Below, one piece after another: positions 42,084-52,478 of a stretch of 64,000 bases of DNA; position 1 is the first letter of the stretch, and every line of letters starts with the position of its first letter. The notes under the pieces were generated by a model. The model worked only from the letters and a program-made list of their open reading frames with translations, was not told where the DNA came from and did no database searches. The translations under genes and the position numbers were made by a program. The DNA comes from Chryseobacterium sp. H1D6B. Lineage in GTDB: Bacteria > Bacteroidota > Bacteroidia > Flavobacteriales > Weeksellaceae. Location of the stretch: assembly GCF_029892445.1 (NCBI RefSeq), contig NZ_JARXVJ010000001.1, forward strand, positions 3,596,001-3,660,000, in the 5' to 3' direction.

Positions 42084-43040
42084 TTAATGACTGTTTGGAA
42101 TTAAGAAATTGACGCCGACCTGTACAGCTGTTCCTCCAAATCTATTTTCTACTCCAAAATTTTGGGTTATTCTACCCATAAGTCCGATTTTCATAGGTAC
42201 AATCCAATAAGAACCAAAAGCTCCAATTCCTGCGATCCTGTCAGAAAGAAAACCGCCGTTACTTCCTTTGTCATTACTCACTTGAGTTGTGTAGTGGCCA
42301 AAAATTCCTAATTCATCCCCTCTAGTATCCAGAACGTAAGATCCGCCGGCATCTACAGTGAAATGACTTCCTTCTTTAAAGTCTGTGTCTTTCTGCCACT
42401 GATTTACTTCTAAAGTGGTCGCTATGCTTATATTAGTTTTAGAGTTGGGTTTCATTTTACCCGCCACACGAATGTTATGCGACCAGTAGCCGTGTCCGCC
42501 GTTATCTAAATCATTGGGTTTGTATTTCCCCGTAGGTGCCCAGACTCCATAATTCAGGGCATAACTGAATTTTCCTTTCGTCCATGATAACCAGACAGGC
42601 TGGATATACATGTCACCGATTCCGATGCTTTTATTTGTGAAAACATAATTTCCTGAGCCAGTCTGCACAGAATAATAATCTAAAGCAATACTTGCTGTCG
42701 GGCTGTTCAGCGTTGGGATAATCATCATTCCCCAATTAGCACCTAGAATTTTTCCCTTTCCACCATAAATTGCCATCAATATAAAGGAATCTGTTTTTAC
42801 ATTCTGTTTAATATGGAGTTCTGTAGGATTTCCTGGAGCAGGATTGATTAATTGATCAGATTTTTTTCCTGAAGCATTGTGATAATCCATATTGGCATAT
42901 CCGTACCATACAGGAATGATCCAGCCGGCGTGCGGTGCAAAATAATCATTTGGATTAAAAGAAGAACCCGTGTAGTGTCCCTGCCCAAAGACAGCACTCC
43001 CTGAAAATAAGGCTAAAAATAGAATAATATTTTTTTTCAT
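42084..43040 (-). CDS. MetA-pathway-type outer membrane protein
   Basis: The 318-residue protein has a Sec signal (to FGQ, residue about 20) and a beta-strand-rich body of alternating aromatic residues, like the Phenol_MetA_deg/transporter family thought to form outer membrane beta-barrels for hydrophobic compounds. Segments such as YALNYGVWAPTGKY and IGIGDMYIQPVWLSW fit. It is transcribed downstream of the amidohydrolase with 36 bases between, so one operon is likely. Substrate unknown. Confidence 0.8.
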   Translation of the reverse strand: MKKNIILFLALFSGSAVFGQGHYTGSSFNPNDYFAPHAGWIIPVWYGYANMDYHNASGKKSDQLINPAPGNPTELHIKQNVKTDSFILMAIYGGKGKILGANWGMMIIPTLNSPTASIALDYYSVQTGSGNYVFTNKSIGIGDMYIQPVWLSWTKGKFSYALNYGVWAPTGKYKPNDLDNGGHGYWSHNIRVAGKMKPNSKTNISIATTLEVNQWQKDTDFKEGSHFTVDAGGSYVLDTRGDELGIFGHYTTQVSNDKGSNGGFLSDRIAGIGAFGSYWIVPMKIGLMGRITQNFGVENRFGGTAVQVGVNFLIPNSH

Positions 43041-43076
43041 TATAATGGTTTAGTTGATAAAATCCCTACCGGATAT

Positions 43077-44795
43077 TTATTTTTTATAAACTGAAACTCC
43101 TTCTTTTATGGTTTCAAGAACACTAATGCTTCTGATTGTTTCAGGATCTATTGCTAAAGGATTTCGGTCAAGTATAACAAAATCGGCTAGTTTTCCAGCT
43201 ATGATAGAACCTTTTGTCTTTTCTTCCTGAAGCTGATAAGCTGCATTAATGGTAATTGCTTTTAAAGCTTCAAGAGGAGTAATTCTTTCATTAGGCCCGA
43301 GAATTCTTCCTGAACGTGTTTTTCTGTTGACAGCTGCATAGACAGCAGTGATTAAATCGGGTGGTGTTACAGGTGCATCATGATGGATGGTAAATAGAAT
43401 TCCTGCTTTTAACGCTGAGTTAGCCGGACTGATAAATGAAGCTCTTTCCGGACCAAAAACACTTGAATAATGCCAGTCTCCCCATAAATAGGCGTGCGTT
43501 GAGAAGTAGGAAGGGATAAGCCCCAGATCCTTTATTTTTTGAATATGATCCGGGCGGCTGTTTTGTACATGGATCAAGGTTACACGCAGTTCCGGTTTGT
43601 AGATTTTTTCTTCTTTCAGCCTTTTGATTACCCGAAGGGCCTGATCTATTGCCGCATCGCCGTTTACATGAAGCTGCGCCGTAATATTATTTTGAAATAA
43701 AGTCTTCAGATCATTATATAAAGTTTCATCACTAAAGATAGGGAAGCCTTTGTAGTCTGCAGACTGGCCTTCTGGCGGAACTAAATAAGGCTGGGTAAGC
43801 CAGGCAGTCTTACCCTGTGGCGACCCGTCATCCGAAAACTTGAAACCTCCAAGTTTTAAATGATTTTCGTACTTCATATATTTGGGCTTGAAAGTATCAA
43901 ACCCTTTTTTGAAATATTCATAATCTGGAAAGTAAACTACATCTGCCTTAAAAAGGTGTTTAGAAGCTGCTTTTTCCAATAGGCCTACACTTTCTCCCAT
44001 GGTTCTTCCGTCGCAGATTGTTGTCTGGCCGTAGCTGAGCCATTCTTCTTGAGCTTTCATTAAATTATCCATTGCCTGAGCCTGGGTATCTGTTCCCTTA
44101 CTCATTTTTTCGGTTAAAGCGAGAAGTGCTGTAAAGCTTGCGTTTTCTTCTAGTTTTCCATTTAATTTTCCTGTTTTTTTATTTCTTCCATAATGACCGC
44201 CTTCAGGATCTTTTGAAGATTCTGTGATTCCTAAAAATTTCAGCATGGCACTGTTGGCAACACTTGCATGACCTGAAGTATGAATAACAATAATAGGATT
44301 GGTTTTACTGACAGCATCTAATTCATCTTTTGTCGGATGGCGGTGTTCTGTCATAATAGCATCATCATACCCATTGCCGATCACAGGCTGGGTTTTTGAT
44401 ATCTTATGTTCTTTTATAAAATTTTTAAGGGTGTTCTGCAGGTCTTTGATAGAATTCACAGTACCATAGGGCTCTGGTGAAAGGTCTACTGCCTGCATCA
44501 TTCCGGCTCGAGAAGTGAAATGTCCGTGGACATCTATAAAACCTGGCAGCATTGTTTTACCGTCAAGATTGATGTTTTTTGTTTGGTCATCAATATAATG
44601 ATCTGCCTCTAATTTTGATCCTGCAAAAAGGATCCTGCCATTTTTTACAGCTACAGCCTCTACCTGTGCAGGTTTATCCTCCATTGTTAAAATTGTTCCT
44701 CCAAAATACAGGGTGTCTGCTTTTTCTTTTGGAAGTCTGTTCTGACAGCTGCAGATAAACAGAGCTGAAAAGATAATACAAAGTAATACTCTCAT
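43077..44795 (-). CDS. amidohydrolase lipoprotein (YtcJ-like)
   Basis: The 572-residue protein has a lipoprotein-type signal (ALFICSC, Cys17) and an amidohydrolase_3 domain: GKTMLPGFIDVHGHFTS (metal HxH), HTSGHA, a HVNGDAAID metal region and the C-terminal LGPNERITPLEALKAITINAAYQL. YtcJ-like proteins hydrolyse N-acyl or formamide bonds; the substrate is not known. An exported form of this normally cytoplasmic family is common in Bacteroidota. Its partner is the MetA-type barrel gene downstream. Confidence 0.87.
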   Translation of the reverse strand: MRVLLCIIFSALFICSCQNRLPKEKADTLYFGGTILTMEDKPAQVEAVAVKNGRILFAGSKLEADHYIDDQTKNINLDGKTMLPGFIDVHGHFTSRAGMMQAVDLSPEPYGTVNSIKDLQNTLKNFIKEHKISKTQPVIGNGYDDAIMTEHRHPTKDELDAVSKTNPIIVIHTSGHASVANSAMLKFLGITESSKDPEGGHYGRNKKTGKLNGKLEENASFTALLALTEKMSKGTDTQAQAMDNLMKAQEEWLSYGQTTICDGRTMGESVGLLEKAASKHLFKADVVYFPDYEYFKKGFDTFKPKYMKYENHLKLGGFKFSDDGSPQGKTAWLTQPYLVPPEGQSADYKGFPIFSDETLYNDLKTLFQNNITAQLHVNGDAAIDQALRVIKRLKEEKIYKPELRVTLIHVQNSRPDHIQKIKDLGLIPSYFSTHAYLWGDWHYSSVFGPERASFISPANSALKAGILFTIHHDAPVTPPDLITAVYAAVNRKTRSGRILGPNERITPLEALKAITINAAYQLQEEKTKGSIIAGKLADFVILDRNPLAIDPETIRSISVLETIKEGVSVYKK

Positions 44796-44930
44796 AATTA
44801 TAATTCATCTTTTGGTGATGAATAAATGTACAAAAAAATATATTATTTATATTGAATTTTACAAAGCATTTGGAAATTTTATTATATTTATAAAACTAAT
44901 CGCATTTTTTTAATATAAAAATAATAAACT

Positions 44931-47669
44931 ATGAATTTGTTCTATTTAATTCCGTGTTTTGGTGTTATTGCTTTACTTTATACATTTTTTCAGAGTAAGT
45001 GGGTAAGCAGGCAGAACGCAGGAAATGAAAAAATGAAAATTATCAGCGGACATATTGCTGACGGTGCTATGGCTTTTTTAAAAGCTGAGTACAAGATTTT
45101 AACTTATTTCGTAGTTATCGTAGCTGTTTTACTGGCCGTGATGGGAATGAGTAATTCTACCTCACATTGGAGTATCGGGATTGCTTTTGCTGTTGGGGCT
45201 TTTTTCTCAGCTTCAGCCGGCTTTATAGGAATGAAGATTGCTACCAAGGCTAATGTAAGAACAGCGGAAGCGGCAAGAACTTCACTCTCTAAAGCTCTTC
45301 AGGTATCATTCAGAGGCGGTTCCGTGATGGGAATGGGAGTTGCTGGATTAGCTGTGTTAGGCCTGGGGTCACTTTTTTTGATTATTAAACAGATTTTTGC
45401 TCCCCATGCAGGAGTAGATTCTGAAGAAATGCAGAGAACTATTGAAATTCTTACAGGGTTTTCTTTAGGTGCTGAATCTATTGCTCTTTTTGCCAGAGTG
45501 GGAGGCGGTATCTACACAAAAGCAGCAGATGTAGGAGCTGATTTAGTAGGAAAAGTAGAAGCGGGGATTCCAGAAGATGATCCTAGAAATCCTGCTACTA
45601 TTGCAGATAATGTAGGAGATAATGTAGGCGATGTTGCAGGGATGGGAGCCGATTTATTTGGTTCTTATGTCGCTACAGTTTTAGCAACAATGGTTTTAGG
45701 GAGAGAAACTGTTTCCGATGATTCTTTCGGAGGTTTTGCACCGATTCTCCTGCCGATGCTGATTGCTGGAACTGGAATCATTTTTTCAATGATAGGAACT
45801 TTATTTGTGAGAATAAATGACAACGAAGACTCTTCCACTTCAAGCGTTCAAAATGCTTTAAATCTAGGAAACTGGGGAAGTATTGTGATTACAGCAGTAG
45901 CTTCCTATTTTTTAGTGACTTATATTCTGCCGGAAACAATGGTTTTAAGAGGTCATGAATTCACTAAAATGGGTGTGTTTGGAGCGATTATAGTAGGGCT
46001 GGTTGTAGGGACTTTGATGAGTATCATTACAGAATACTATACAGCGATAGGAAAAAGACCTGTTTCCAGTATTGTGAGACAGTCTTCTACAGGACACGCA
46101 ACTAATATTATCGGTGGTCTTGCGGTAGGAATGGAATCTACTCTCCTTCCGATTATTGTTCTGGCCGGAGGAATCTACGGTTCCTATTTGTGTGCAGGCC
46201 TTTACGGAGTTGCCATTGCGGCGGCGGGAATGATGGCTACTACTGCAATGCAGCTGGCTATTGATGCTTTCGGGCCTATTGCAGATAATGCAGGAGGAAT
46301 CGCTGAAATGAGCGAGCTTCCAAAAGAAGTCCGTGAGAAAACAGATATTCTTGATGCAGTAGGAAATACAACGGCGGCTACAGGAAAAGGATTTGCTATT
46401 GCTTCGGCGGCTTTAACGGCTTTAGCTTTATTTGCTGCCTTTGTAGGAATTGCTGGAATTGACGGGATTGATATTTACCGAGCTGATGTATTAGCTGGAT
46501 TATTTATTGGCGGGATGATCCCTTTTATATTTTCTTCGCTGGCGATTAAAGCAGTCGGACAGGCTGCCATGGCCATGGTGGAAGAAGTAAGAAGACAGTT
46601 CCGTGAAATTCCGGGAATTTTAGAGGGAAAAGCAGAACCGGAATATGAAAAATGTGTTGCTATTTCTACAGATGCATCGATTAGAAAAATGATGCTTCCG
46701 GGCGCTATTGCCATTCTATCTCCTCTTTTGATGGGATTTATTTTCGGACCTGAAGTATTGGGCGGATTTTTAGCCGGAGCTACCGTTTGCGGTGTTTTAA
46801 TGGGAATGTTCCAAAACAATGCCGGCGGTGCATGGGATAATGCTAAAAAGTCTTTTGAAAAGGGAGCTGAAATCAACGGTCAGATTTATTATAAAGGTTC
46901 AGAACCTCACAAAGCTTCTGTGACGGGAGATACGGTAGGAGATCCATTCAAAGATACTTCCGGGCCGTCCATGAATATTTTGATTAAACTGATGTCGATT
47001 GTATCGCTTGTGATTGCGCCTACTTTAGCAACACTGCATAAAGATAAAATTGATGCAGAAAGAAAAGCTAAAATTGAAAGCCTTTTGAAAATGGAAGGAA
47101 TTCATTCAGGAGCTTTAAATACAGGCGCTAAAACAGTTTCAGCTTTTGGGTCAAAAGAAATTAAAGGACATTTGAATGAAACTGGGGATTTTGTATATGA
47201 AACCGGATCTGTTCAAGAGATAAAATTAAATGGCGGAAAAGCCATTTCGATTGGTGAAAACAGCAGGCTGTACGAGCTGTACAACAATATTAAAAACAAG
47301 AATCAGATTGTTTTAGATCCTAATACTTGGTACACAATTGAAAATCTATATTTTCAAAGCGGTTCAAGCGATTTAAAGCCCGGCTCTGAAATGCAGCTGA
47401 ATAATCTAGCTGAAATTTTGAATGCTTATCCTGAATTAAAAATAAAACTGGGAGGCTACACCGACAATACAGGAAATGAAGAAAGCAACAAGAGGCTCTC
47501 AAATTTAAGAGCACAGACCGCTAAACTTAAATTATTGGAAATGGGAATTGCTGCAGACAGAGTAGAGGCAGAAGGATATGGCTCTCAATATCCTGTGTGT
47601 GAAGCTAATGATACTGATGAATGTAAAGCTAAAAATAGAAGAATAGACGTAAGAGTTCTTTCGTTATAA
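44931..47669 (+). CDS. hppA: membrane pyrophosphatase fused to OmpA domain
   Basis: The 912-residue protein starts with a K+-dependent-type membrane pyrophosphatase (residues 1 to about 705, 16 helices): [31 protein letters not shown], and [11 protein letters not shown], where the Ala in place of Lys marks the K+-dependent class. It hydrolyses pyrophosphate to pump H+ or Na+ out. After a linker (about 706-800) comes an OmpA-like peptidoglycan-binding domain (about 800-912; [31 protein letters not shown]). In known structures the C-terminus faces the periplasm, which would place OmpA near the wall. Typical enzymes are 660-780 residues. Confidence 0.9.
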   Translation: MNLFYLIPCFGVIALLYTFFQSKWVSRQNAGNEKMKIISGHIADGAMAFLKAEYKILTYFVVIVAVLLAVMGMSNSTSHWSIGIAFAVGAFFSASAGFIGMKIATKANVRTAEAARTSLSKALQVSFRGGSVMGMGVAGLAVLGLGSLFLIIKQIFAPHAGVDSEEMQRTIEILTGFSLGAESIALFARVGGGIYTKAADVGADLVGKVEAGIPEDDPRNPATIADNVGDNVGDVAGMGADLFGSYVATVLATMVLGRETVSDDSFGGFAPILLPMLIAGTGIIFSMIGTLFVRINDNEDSSTSSVQNALNLGNWGSIVITAVASYFLVTYILPETMVLRGHEFTKMGVFGAIIVGLVVGTLMSIITEYYTAIGKRPVSSIVRQSSTGHATNIIGGLAVGMESTLLPIIVLAGGIYGSYLCAGLYGVAIAAAGMMATTAMQLAIDAFGPIADNAGGIAEMSELPKEVREKTDILDAVGNTTAATGKGFAIASAALTALALFAAFVGIAGIDGIDIYRADVLAGLFIGGMIPFIFSSLAIKAVGQAAMAMVEEVRRQFREIPGILEGKAEPEYEKCVAISTDASIRKMMLPGAIAILSPLLMGFIFGPEVLGGFLAGATVCGVLMGMFQNNAGGAWDNAKKSFEKGAEINGQIYYKGSEPHKASVTGDTVGDPFKDTSGPSMNILIKLMSIVSLVIAPTLATLHKDKIDAERKAKIESLLKMEGIHSGALNTGAKTVSAFGSKEIKGHLNETGDFVYETGSVQEIKLNGGKAISIGENSRLYELYNNIKNKNQIVLDPNTWYTIENLYFQSGSSDLKPGSEMQLNNLAEILNAYPELKIKLGGYTDNTGNEESNKRLSNLRAQTAKLKLLEMGIAADRVEAEGYGSQYPVCEANDTDECKAKNRRIDVRVLSL

Positions 47670-47690
47670 ATGAATTTTAAAAATATAATT

Positions 47691-47719
47691 AAAGCACTGC
47701 TTGCATGCAGTGCTTTTTT
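47691..47719. terminator. terminator after pyrophosphatase-OmpA gene
   Basis: AAAGCACTGC / GCAGTGCTTT with a six-base loop and a T tract. It separates hppA (+) from the convergent aminotransferase (-). Confidence 0.85.
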
Positions 47720-47794
47720 ATTTCTATACCCCTTAATATTTTATCATTTAGAGCGGAACATGAAATTTCGCACCTTACATTCACCTAAAGAAAA

Positions 47795-48934
47795 TTAAAG
47801 GTTTTTCCTCAAATGCTCCAAAGCCTGAATAATCAGTTCATCTTTTTTAGCAAAACTGAACCGGATATAATCAGAGTTTTGTCTGGAATTGTAAAATGCT
47901 GAAAGAGGCAGACATGATACTTTCTTCTCAACCGTCAGCCATTTGGAAAACTCTACATCAGTCATTGTTTTAGAAACACTTCTGAAATTAACGATTTGAA
48001 AAACACTTCCCTCAGATTTGTGTTCAGCTTGTAAAGGAGTTTCTTTAATTAATTCATTGAAAATATCTCTTTTTCTCTGCATTAATACCTGGTTTTCGGA
48101 AGGATCGAATATTTCCAGATACTTAGCCACAGCATATTGGGCAGGTGCATTGGCGCTGTAAGAAATATATTGCTGGTGGCATCTGAACTTAGAAGTTAAG
48201 TTTTCGGGAGCCAGTAAATAACTCACTTTCCAGCCTGTTGAATGAAACATTTTACCAAAAGAAAAAATACAAAAAGTTCTTTTCTTTAATTCAGGATGAA
48301 GAAAGGAGCTGTAATGTTCGATCCCGTCATAACAATAGGTGTCATAGATTTCTTCTGAGATCAAATAAATTTCCTGGTGTTTGATTAATTCATATAAACG
48401 GTTCCAGTCAGCTTTCGGCCATATTTTTCCAGTCGGATTCTGTGGGGAGTTTACGATAATTGCTTTTGTTTTCTGCGAAATGCAGCTTTGAAGTGTTTCC
48501 CAATTTACGGTAAAATCATTATCAAGATCATAATACACAGGAATTCCTCCATTCAATACTACTGCTGGTGCGTAAGTGTAGTAAGATGGCTGGATAAGGA
48601 TTACTTCATCTCCTTGATTTAAAATAGATTTCAGAGAAGTATATAAAGCAAAGGTTGCACAAGGAACAATGCTGATCTCTCCTTTTTTTATTTCAAGGCT
48701 GTTTTTTCGTTTTGAATTAAATGTAATGATGTTGTCGATGAGCAGAGGATTTCCTGCAAGCGGTTCATAATGATGGGTGTTAAGATCTGCTGCTTCTTTT
48801 AGAAAGTCTCGTAAACGGCCGTCAATATCAAAATCCGGAATTCCCAAAGACAAGTCGAAACTTTTATTTCTTACAGCGAGTTCAGACATTTCAGTAAAAA
48901 AAGAGTAATGAGTAAATCCGTAAATTTTTTCCAT
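47795..48934 (-). CDS. PLP-dependent aminotransferase (class I/II, methionine/kynurenine type)
   Basis: The 379-residue protein shows the fold type I motifs: SPQNPTGKIW, EEIYDTYCYDG and the PLP lysine in FSFGKMFHSTGWKVSY, with the C-terminal IRFSFAK containing the carboxylate Arg. It resembles the methionine aminotransferase/kynurenine aminotransferase group (YbdL-like), which regenerates methionine from ketomethiobutyrate. Substrate is inferred. Confidence 0.9.
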   Translation of the reverse strand: MEKIYGFTHYSFFTEMSELAVRNKSFDLSLGIPDFDIDGRLRDFLKEAADLNTHHYEPLAGNPLLIDNIITFNSKRKNSLEIKKGEISIVPCATFALYTSLKSILNQGDEVILIQPSYYTYAPAVVLNGGIPVYYDLDNDFTVNWETLQSCISQKTKAIIVNSPQNPTGKIWPKADWNRLYELIKHQEIYLISEEIYDTYCYDGIEHYSSFLHPELKKRTFCIFSFGKMFHSTGWKVSYLLAPENLTSKFRCHQQYISYSANAPAQYAVAKYLEIFDPSENQVLMQRKRDIFNELIKETPLQAEHKSEGSVFQIVNFRSVSKTMTDVEFSKWLTVEKKVSCLPLSAFYNSRQNSDYIRFSFAKKDELIIQALEHLRKNL

Positions 48935-49023
48935 ATCTTTTGCATTTATATCAAATATATGAAAAATTGGTATTCAGTAAGAATTAAATAAATTTTGTTA
49001 TTTTTAAACAAATAATTTTTAGA

Positions 49024-50073
49024 ATGAAAAAACTGATAATCCCCATTTTTTCGGCTGCTGTATGGATGAGTTGTGGAACGGCTAAAGTATCTCATGATAC
49101 AAAACCGGCTCAAACAGCTTCTTCAAGTTCAATATCTGATAAAGCTTTTCAGACTGCCTATAAGATGATTAAGGCTGATGACTTAAAGAAAAATTTATAC
49201 GTGATTGCTTCAGATGAAATGGAAGGCAGAGATACCGGAAGTCCCGGACAAAAAAGAGCGGGAGTGTATATGATCAACTATTATAAAAGCCTTGGTATTT
49301 CTTATCCAAAGGCATTAGGCTCTTACTACCAGAAGGTTCCTGCTGATTTCATGAAAAAAAGAGGGGGCGGGAATCTTCCTGATTCTGAAAATATTTTAGC
49401 TTTTATTGAAGGATCAGAAAAGCCGGATGAAATTGTTGTTGTTTCAGCGCATTACGATCATGTGGGAACTAAAAATGGAGTAGTTTACAACGGTGCAGAT
49501 GATGACGGAAGCGGAACAGTAGCCGTTATGGAAATTGCAAAAGCTTTTCAAAGTGCTAAAAAAGCCGGAAACGGGCCAAAAAGATCGATTCTTTTTCTTC
49601 ACGTAACAGGAGAGGAGCACGGGTTGTTCGGCTCTGAATACTATACTGATAATCCTGTATTTCCGCTTGCGAATACAGTAGTAGACCTTAATATTGATAT
49701 GATCGGGCGGGATGACCCTGAAAACAGAGGAAAACAGTATGTGTATGTAATTGGTTCAGAGATGCTAAGTTCTGAATTAAAAATGATCAACGAAGCCGCC
49801 AATAATAAAACAAATAAGTTAGAGCTGAACTATAAATATGACGACCCCAAGGATCCTGAAGGATTATACTACAGATCTGACCACTATAATTTTGCGAAAA
49901 ATAATGTTCCCGTAGCATTTTTCTTTGACGGTATTCATGAAGATTATCACAAGCCTACAGATGACGTAGAAAAAATTGATTATTCATTATTGGAGAAAAG
50001 AGCACAGCTGGTTTTTGCTACAGCATGGGAAGTGGCCAACAGACCTGCACGAATTGTTGTAGATAGAAAATAA
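49024..50073 (+). CDS. M28 family zinc aminopeptidase lipoprotein
   Basis: The 349-residue protein has a short lipoprotein signal (Cys17 in WMSCG) and an M28 peptidase domain with two-zinc ligands: His143 (SAHYDH), Asp159 (NGADDDGSG), Glu197/Glu198 (TGEEHGLFGSEYY), Asp in NIDMIGRDDP and His in RSDHYNF. It trims peptides at the periplasmic or outer-membrane face. Confidence 0.93.
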   Translation: MKKLIIPIFSAAVWMSCGTAKVSHDTKPAQTASSSSISDKAFQTAYKMIKADDLKKNLYVIASDEMEGRDTGSPGQKRAGVYMINYYKSLGISYPKALGSYYQKVPADFMKKRGGGNLPDSENILAFIEGSEKPDEIVVVSAHYDHVGTKNGVVYNGADDDGSGTVAVMEIAKAFQSAKKAGNGPKRSILFLHVTGEEHGLFGSEYYTDNPVFPLANTVVDLNIDMIGRDDPENRGKQYVYVIGSEMLSSELKMINEAANNKTNKLELNYKYDDPKDPEGLYYRSDHYNFAKNNVPVAFFFDGIHEDYHKPTDDVEKIDYSLLEKRAQLVFATAWEVANRPARIVVDRK

Positions 50074-50148
50074 GGAGCTTTAAGTTCATATAAAAATGTA
50101 ATAAGCCTGTAGAATATTTGATTTTATGGGCTTTTATTAAAGTATTAA

Positions 50149-50235
50149 TTGAATCTGACGATTCGTAAAGGAGTAACAGAAGATATCCCTCAGATTCAAG
50201 TTGTAAGAAAATTTGTATTGGGATACTGCTATTAA
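50149..50235 (+). pseudogene. possible remnant of GNAT acetyltransferase start
   Basis: Reading from the TTG at 50149 gives LNLTIRKGVTEDIPQIQVVR followed by KFVLGYCY and a stop at 50235. The first 20 residues look like the start of GNAT acetyltransferases (MxIRKAxxEDIPQIxxVR). The rest of the gene is absent, so this could be a decayed fragment. The evidence is short. Confidence 0.35.
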
Positions 50236-50344
50236 GGTTGGTAAATGGATTAGAAGGAAAGCTCTAAATAAATATAGAATTTCCCCCGGTATTGTGAATT
50301 AAAAATTATTATTAAATTAGCGGACTAAAAATTACACAGAATTG

Positions 50345-51703
50345 ATGAAAAACAAATTTATCTTAAAGCTGTTTATCTTTATGGTATTTACAGTTTCTCT
50401 TTACTCCTGCATCCATGATGATGTGTCTTCTGCATCAGATCCTTCTTCAAAAGAATACACTAACAAAACTCTCTGGAAGCAGGATGAAAAATACATTAAA
50501 AACGTGATGCAGGTCTATCAGGAAAATGAAGACAAAATCAAAAAAGCAGGCGGTACTCCTTATTGGGATTATGCTTCAACCTTAGAAAGTTTTGACGAAA
50601 GCTTTTTAATGGTTCCTATAGTTGAGGCAGGAAGGGTTGTTTCTATAATGCAGGTTCCAAGGCATGGAAGTAGAATTCACTTCTATTATACAAACTTCCA
50701 AAGCCAGATCGAATTCTTCCAAGCTCTTGTATTTGCTAAATATAAAAAAGCTTCAGATGCTTCAGAAACAGATAAAACCATTGTATGCAAGACTGTAACG
50801 GTTAGTGTATGGCTTCCTGATAATGAAAGTAATCCTGAACCTGAGTCGGGAGCAGGACATTGGGGAGTTCATTCTGTCGTTAAATGCAGGCAGATGCTGG
50901 ATAACTGTTCAGGTGTTGTAGGTCCAAATGGAGAGTGCATAACCGGCGGCGGTGCTGGAGACCCGGGAGATTTTCCTTATCCAGGCGGCGGGGGTAATCC
51001 TGAAACACCAGTAGAAGATCCCTGCCAGAAAACAAAAAGTGACCTAAATAAACCCAATGTGAAGCAAGGTATTAACATTATAAAAGCACAAGCACTTAAA
51101 ACACTTAGTAATGTAAATGCAGGAGAAATTGGCTTTAAGGAAAAAAAGGACGGAACAATAGTTCCTGCTGATGTAAATTCAGCTCATCAAGTTGTTTTTA
51201 ATGATGTAACAGATGGCTACGGAGCTTATCATAATCATACAGCAACAGGAACACATATGTTTTCACCGCCAGATATTATTGATACCTTGTTAGGATTTGC
51301 ATCTGCCCAAAGTATAGATGATGGGGCAGGAAATGCATATCTTGGTATGATAGCTGGAGAATGGTGTAATACTTGCCCTAATAACGTTCAATATATACAT
51401 TATGTAATACAATATATAGGGACTGGTACAGAATTGGGGGGACTTGTTTATACTCCTGCGCAAATGAATCAATTTCTAATTGATTATCGAAAAAAAGTTA
51501 ATAGATTATTAAAAAATCCACTAAATTCGAACAATAATGGTACAACTCTTAATAATGTTGGCTTAGAAAAATTATTCTTTGATACTTTAAAAAATATCGG
51601 AATAAATGGTAAAATAAATTTACAACGTGTAGAAAGCAATGGAGTTGTAAATAATATTACTGAAAATAGTAATGGTACTATTAATGTTAACCCGTGCCCA
51701 TAG
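50345..51703 (+). CDS. lipoprotein with C-terminal JAMM-like domain (cassette copy 1)
   Basis: The 452-residue protein begins with a lipoprotein signal (Cys22 in SLYSC). I used the ATG at 50345, not the adjacent TTG. Residues 23-200 are of unknown type, followed by a Gly/Pro linker (about 200-225) and a C-terminal domain starting at Pro226-Cys227 (PCQKTKS). That domain carries Glu261, His296, His298, Ser307 and Asp310, a spacing like the JAMM metalloprotease motif (ExnHxHx7SxxD) but with eight residues between His298 and Ser307. The family is not firmly recognised. The domain is repeated in the truncated copy at 52479. Confidence 0.75.
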   Translation: MKNKFILKLFIFMVFTVSLYSCIHDDVSSASDPSSKEYTNKTLWKQDEKYIKNVMQVYQENEDKIKKAGGTPYWDYASTLESFDESFLMVPIVEAGRVVSIMQVPRHGSRIHFYYTNFQSQIEFFQALVFAKYKKASDASETDKTIVCKTVTVSVWLPDNESNPEPESGAGHWGVHSVVKCRQMLDNCSGVVGPNGECITGGGAGDPGDFPYPGGGGNPETPVEDPCQKTKSDLNKPNVKQGINIIKAQALKTLSNVNAGEIGFKEKKDGTIVPADVNSAHQVVFNDVTDGYGAYHNHTATGTHMFSPPDIIDTLLGFASAQSIDDGAGNAYLGMIAGEWCNTCPNNVQYIHYVIQYIGTGTELGGLVYTPAQMNQFLIDYRKKVNRLLKNPLNSNNNGTTLNNVGLEKLFFDTLKNIGINGKINLQRVESNGVVNNITENSNGTINVNPCP

Positions 51704-51728
51704 ATATTAATTAAATACTAAATAAAAT

Positions 51729-52301
51729 ATGAAAGCAATATATTTAAGAATAATAATTTTTACTTTAATTACAAATTTTATTTCTTGCAAAGCTCAACAA
51801 ATCTATCCATTAAATGCAGACTATGAAGAAGTTCCTCAAAATTCATATTTAAAAGATCTGAATAATGAGCTTACGCCCTACATTGGAGTTTATAAAGCAA
51901 ATTTTGATGGAAATGAAACTATACTCTATATAACTAAACAAGAACAAAAATTAGAAAAAATTGGGCAAAAAATTTACTATATAGATGCTTTAGTAATAAA
52001 GTATATTGTAAAAAGTTCTACGGGGACAATTTTACAAGATACTAAAAACAATAATTATCCAAATATTCAATTATATAGTATTGGAACAACTCCTGCTAAA
52101 AATTTAGTTAATTTTATTTATACTGGTACGAATTGTAATGTAGGATGGGGAGATATTTATATTAAAAAAATTAATAGTAACCAAATATCATGGGAATACA
52201 GACCTGATGATATAGCTACAACTGCAGATAAATGTTCTCCAACTTTAAATACAATTATTTATTTACCTGAAACAAAAGATTTAATTTTTACTAAGCAGTA
52301 A
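51729..52301 (+). CDS. small lipoprotein, partner of cassette copy 1 (DUF6705-like)
   Basis: The 190-residue protein has a lipoprotein signal (NFISC, Cys20) and a lipocalin-like small beta domain with PYIGVYKANFDGNETILYITK and INSNQISWEYRPDDIA. I believe it belongs to the DUF6705 type, common in Chryseobacterium. It lies 25 bases after the cassette 1 lipoprotein and has a paralogue at 53142. The arrangement is like an immunity gene after its toxin, but that role is not shown. Confidence 0.75.
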   Translation: MKAIYLRIIIFTLITNFISCKAQQIYPLNADYEEVPQNSYLKDLNNELTPYIGVYKANFDGNETILYITKQEQKLEKIGQKIYYIDALVIKYIVKSSTGTILQDTKNNNYPNIQLYSIGTTPAKNLVNFIYTGTNCNVGWGDIYIKKINSNQISWEYRPDDIATTADKCSPTLNTIIYLPETKDLIFTKQ

Positions 52302-52334
52302 ATTATTAATAAAAATAGACTTAGAATACATAAC

Positions 52335-52366
52335 AAAAGCAGGAGAATAATTTCCTGCTTTTTTAT
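52335..52366 (+). terminator. terminator of cassette copy 1
   Basis: AAAAGCAGGA / TCCTGCTTTT with an eight-base loop and T-rich tail. A degraded version follows copy 2 at about 53745-53780. Confidence 0.75.
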
Positions 52367-52478
52367 TTTTTATACTATTAAGCCACAGTATTAATTACCC
52401 ATAAACAGTTTATTAATTGTGATACTACTTTTTTGTTACTTTTGATATATTCGAATCCCATGTCAAAAAACAAAAAGC

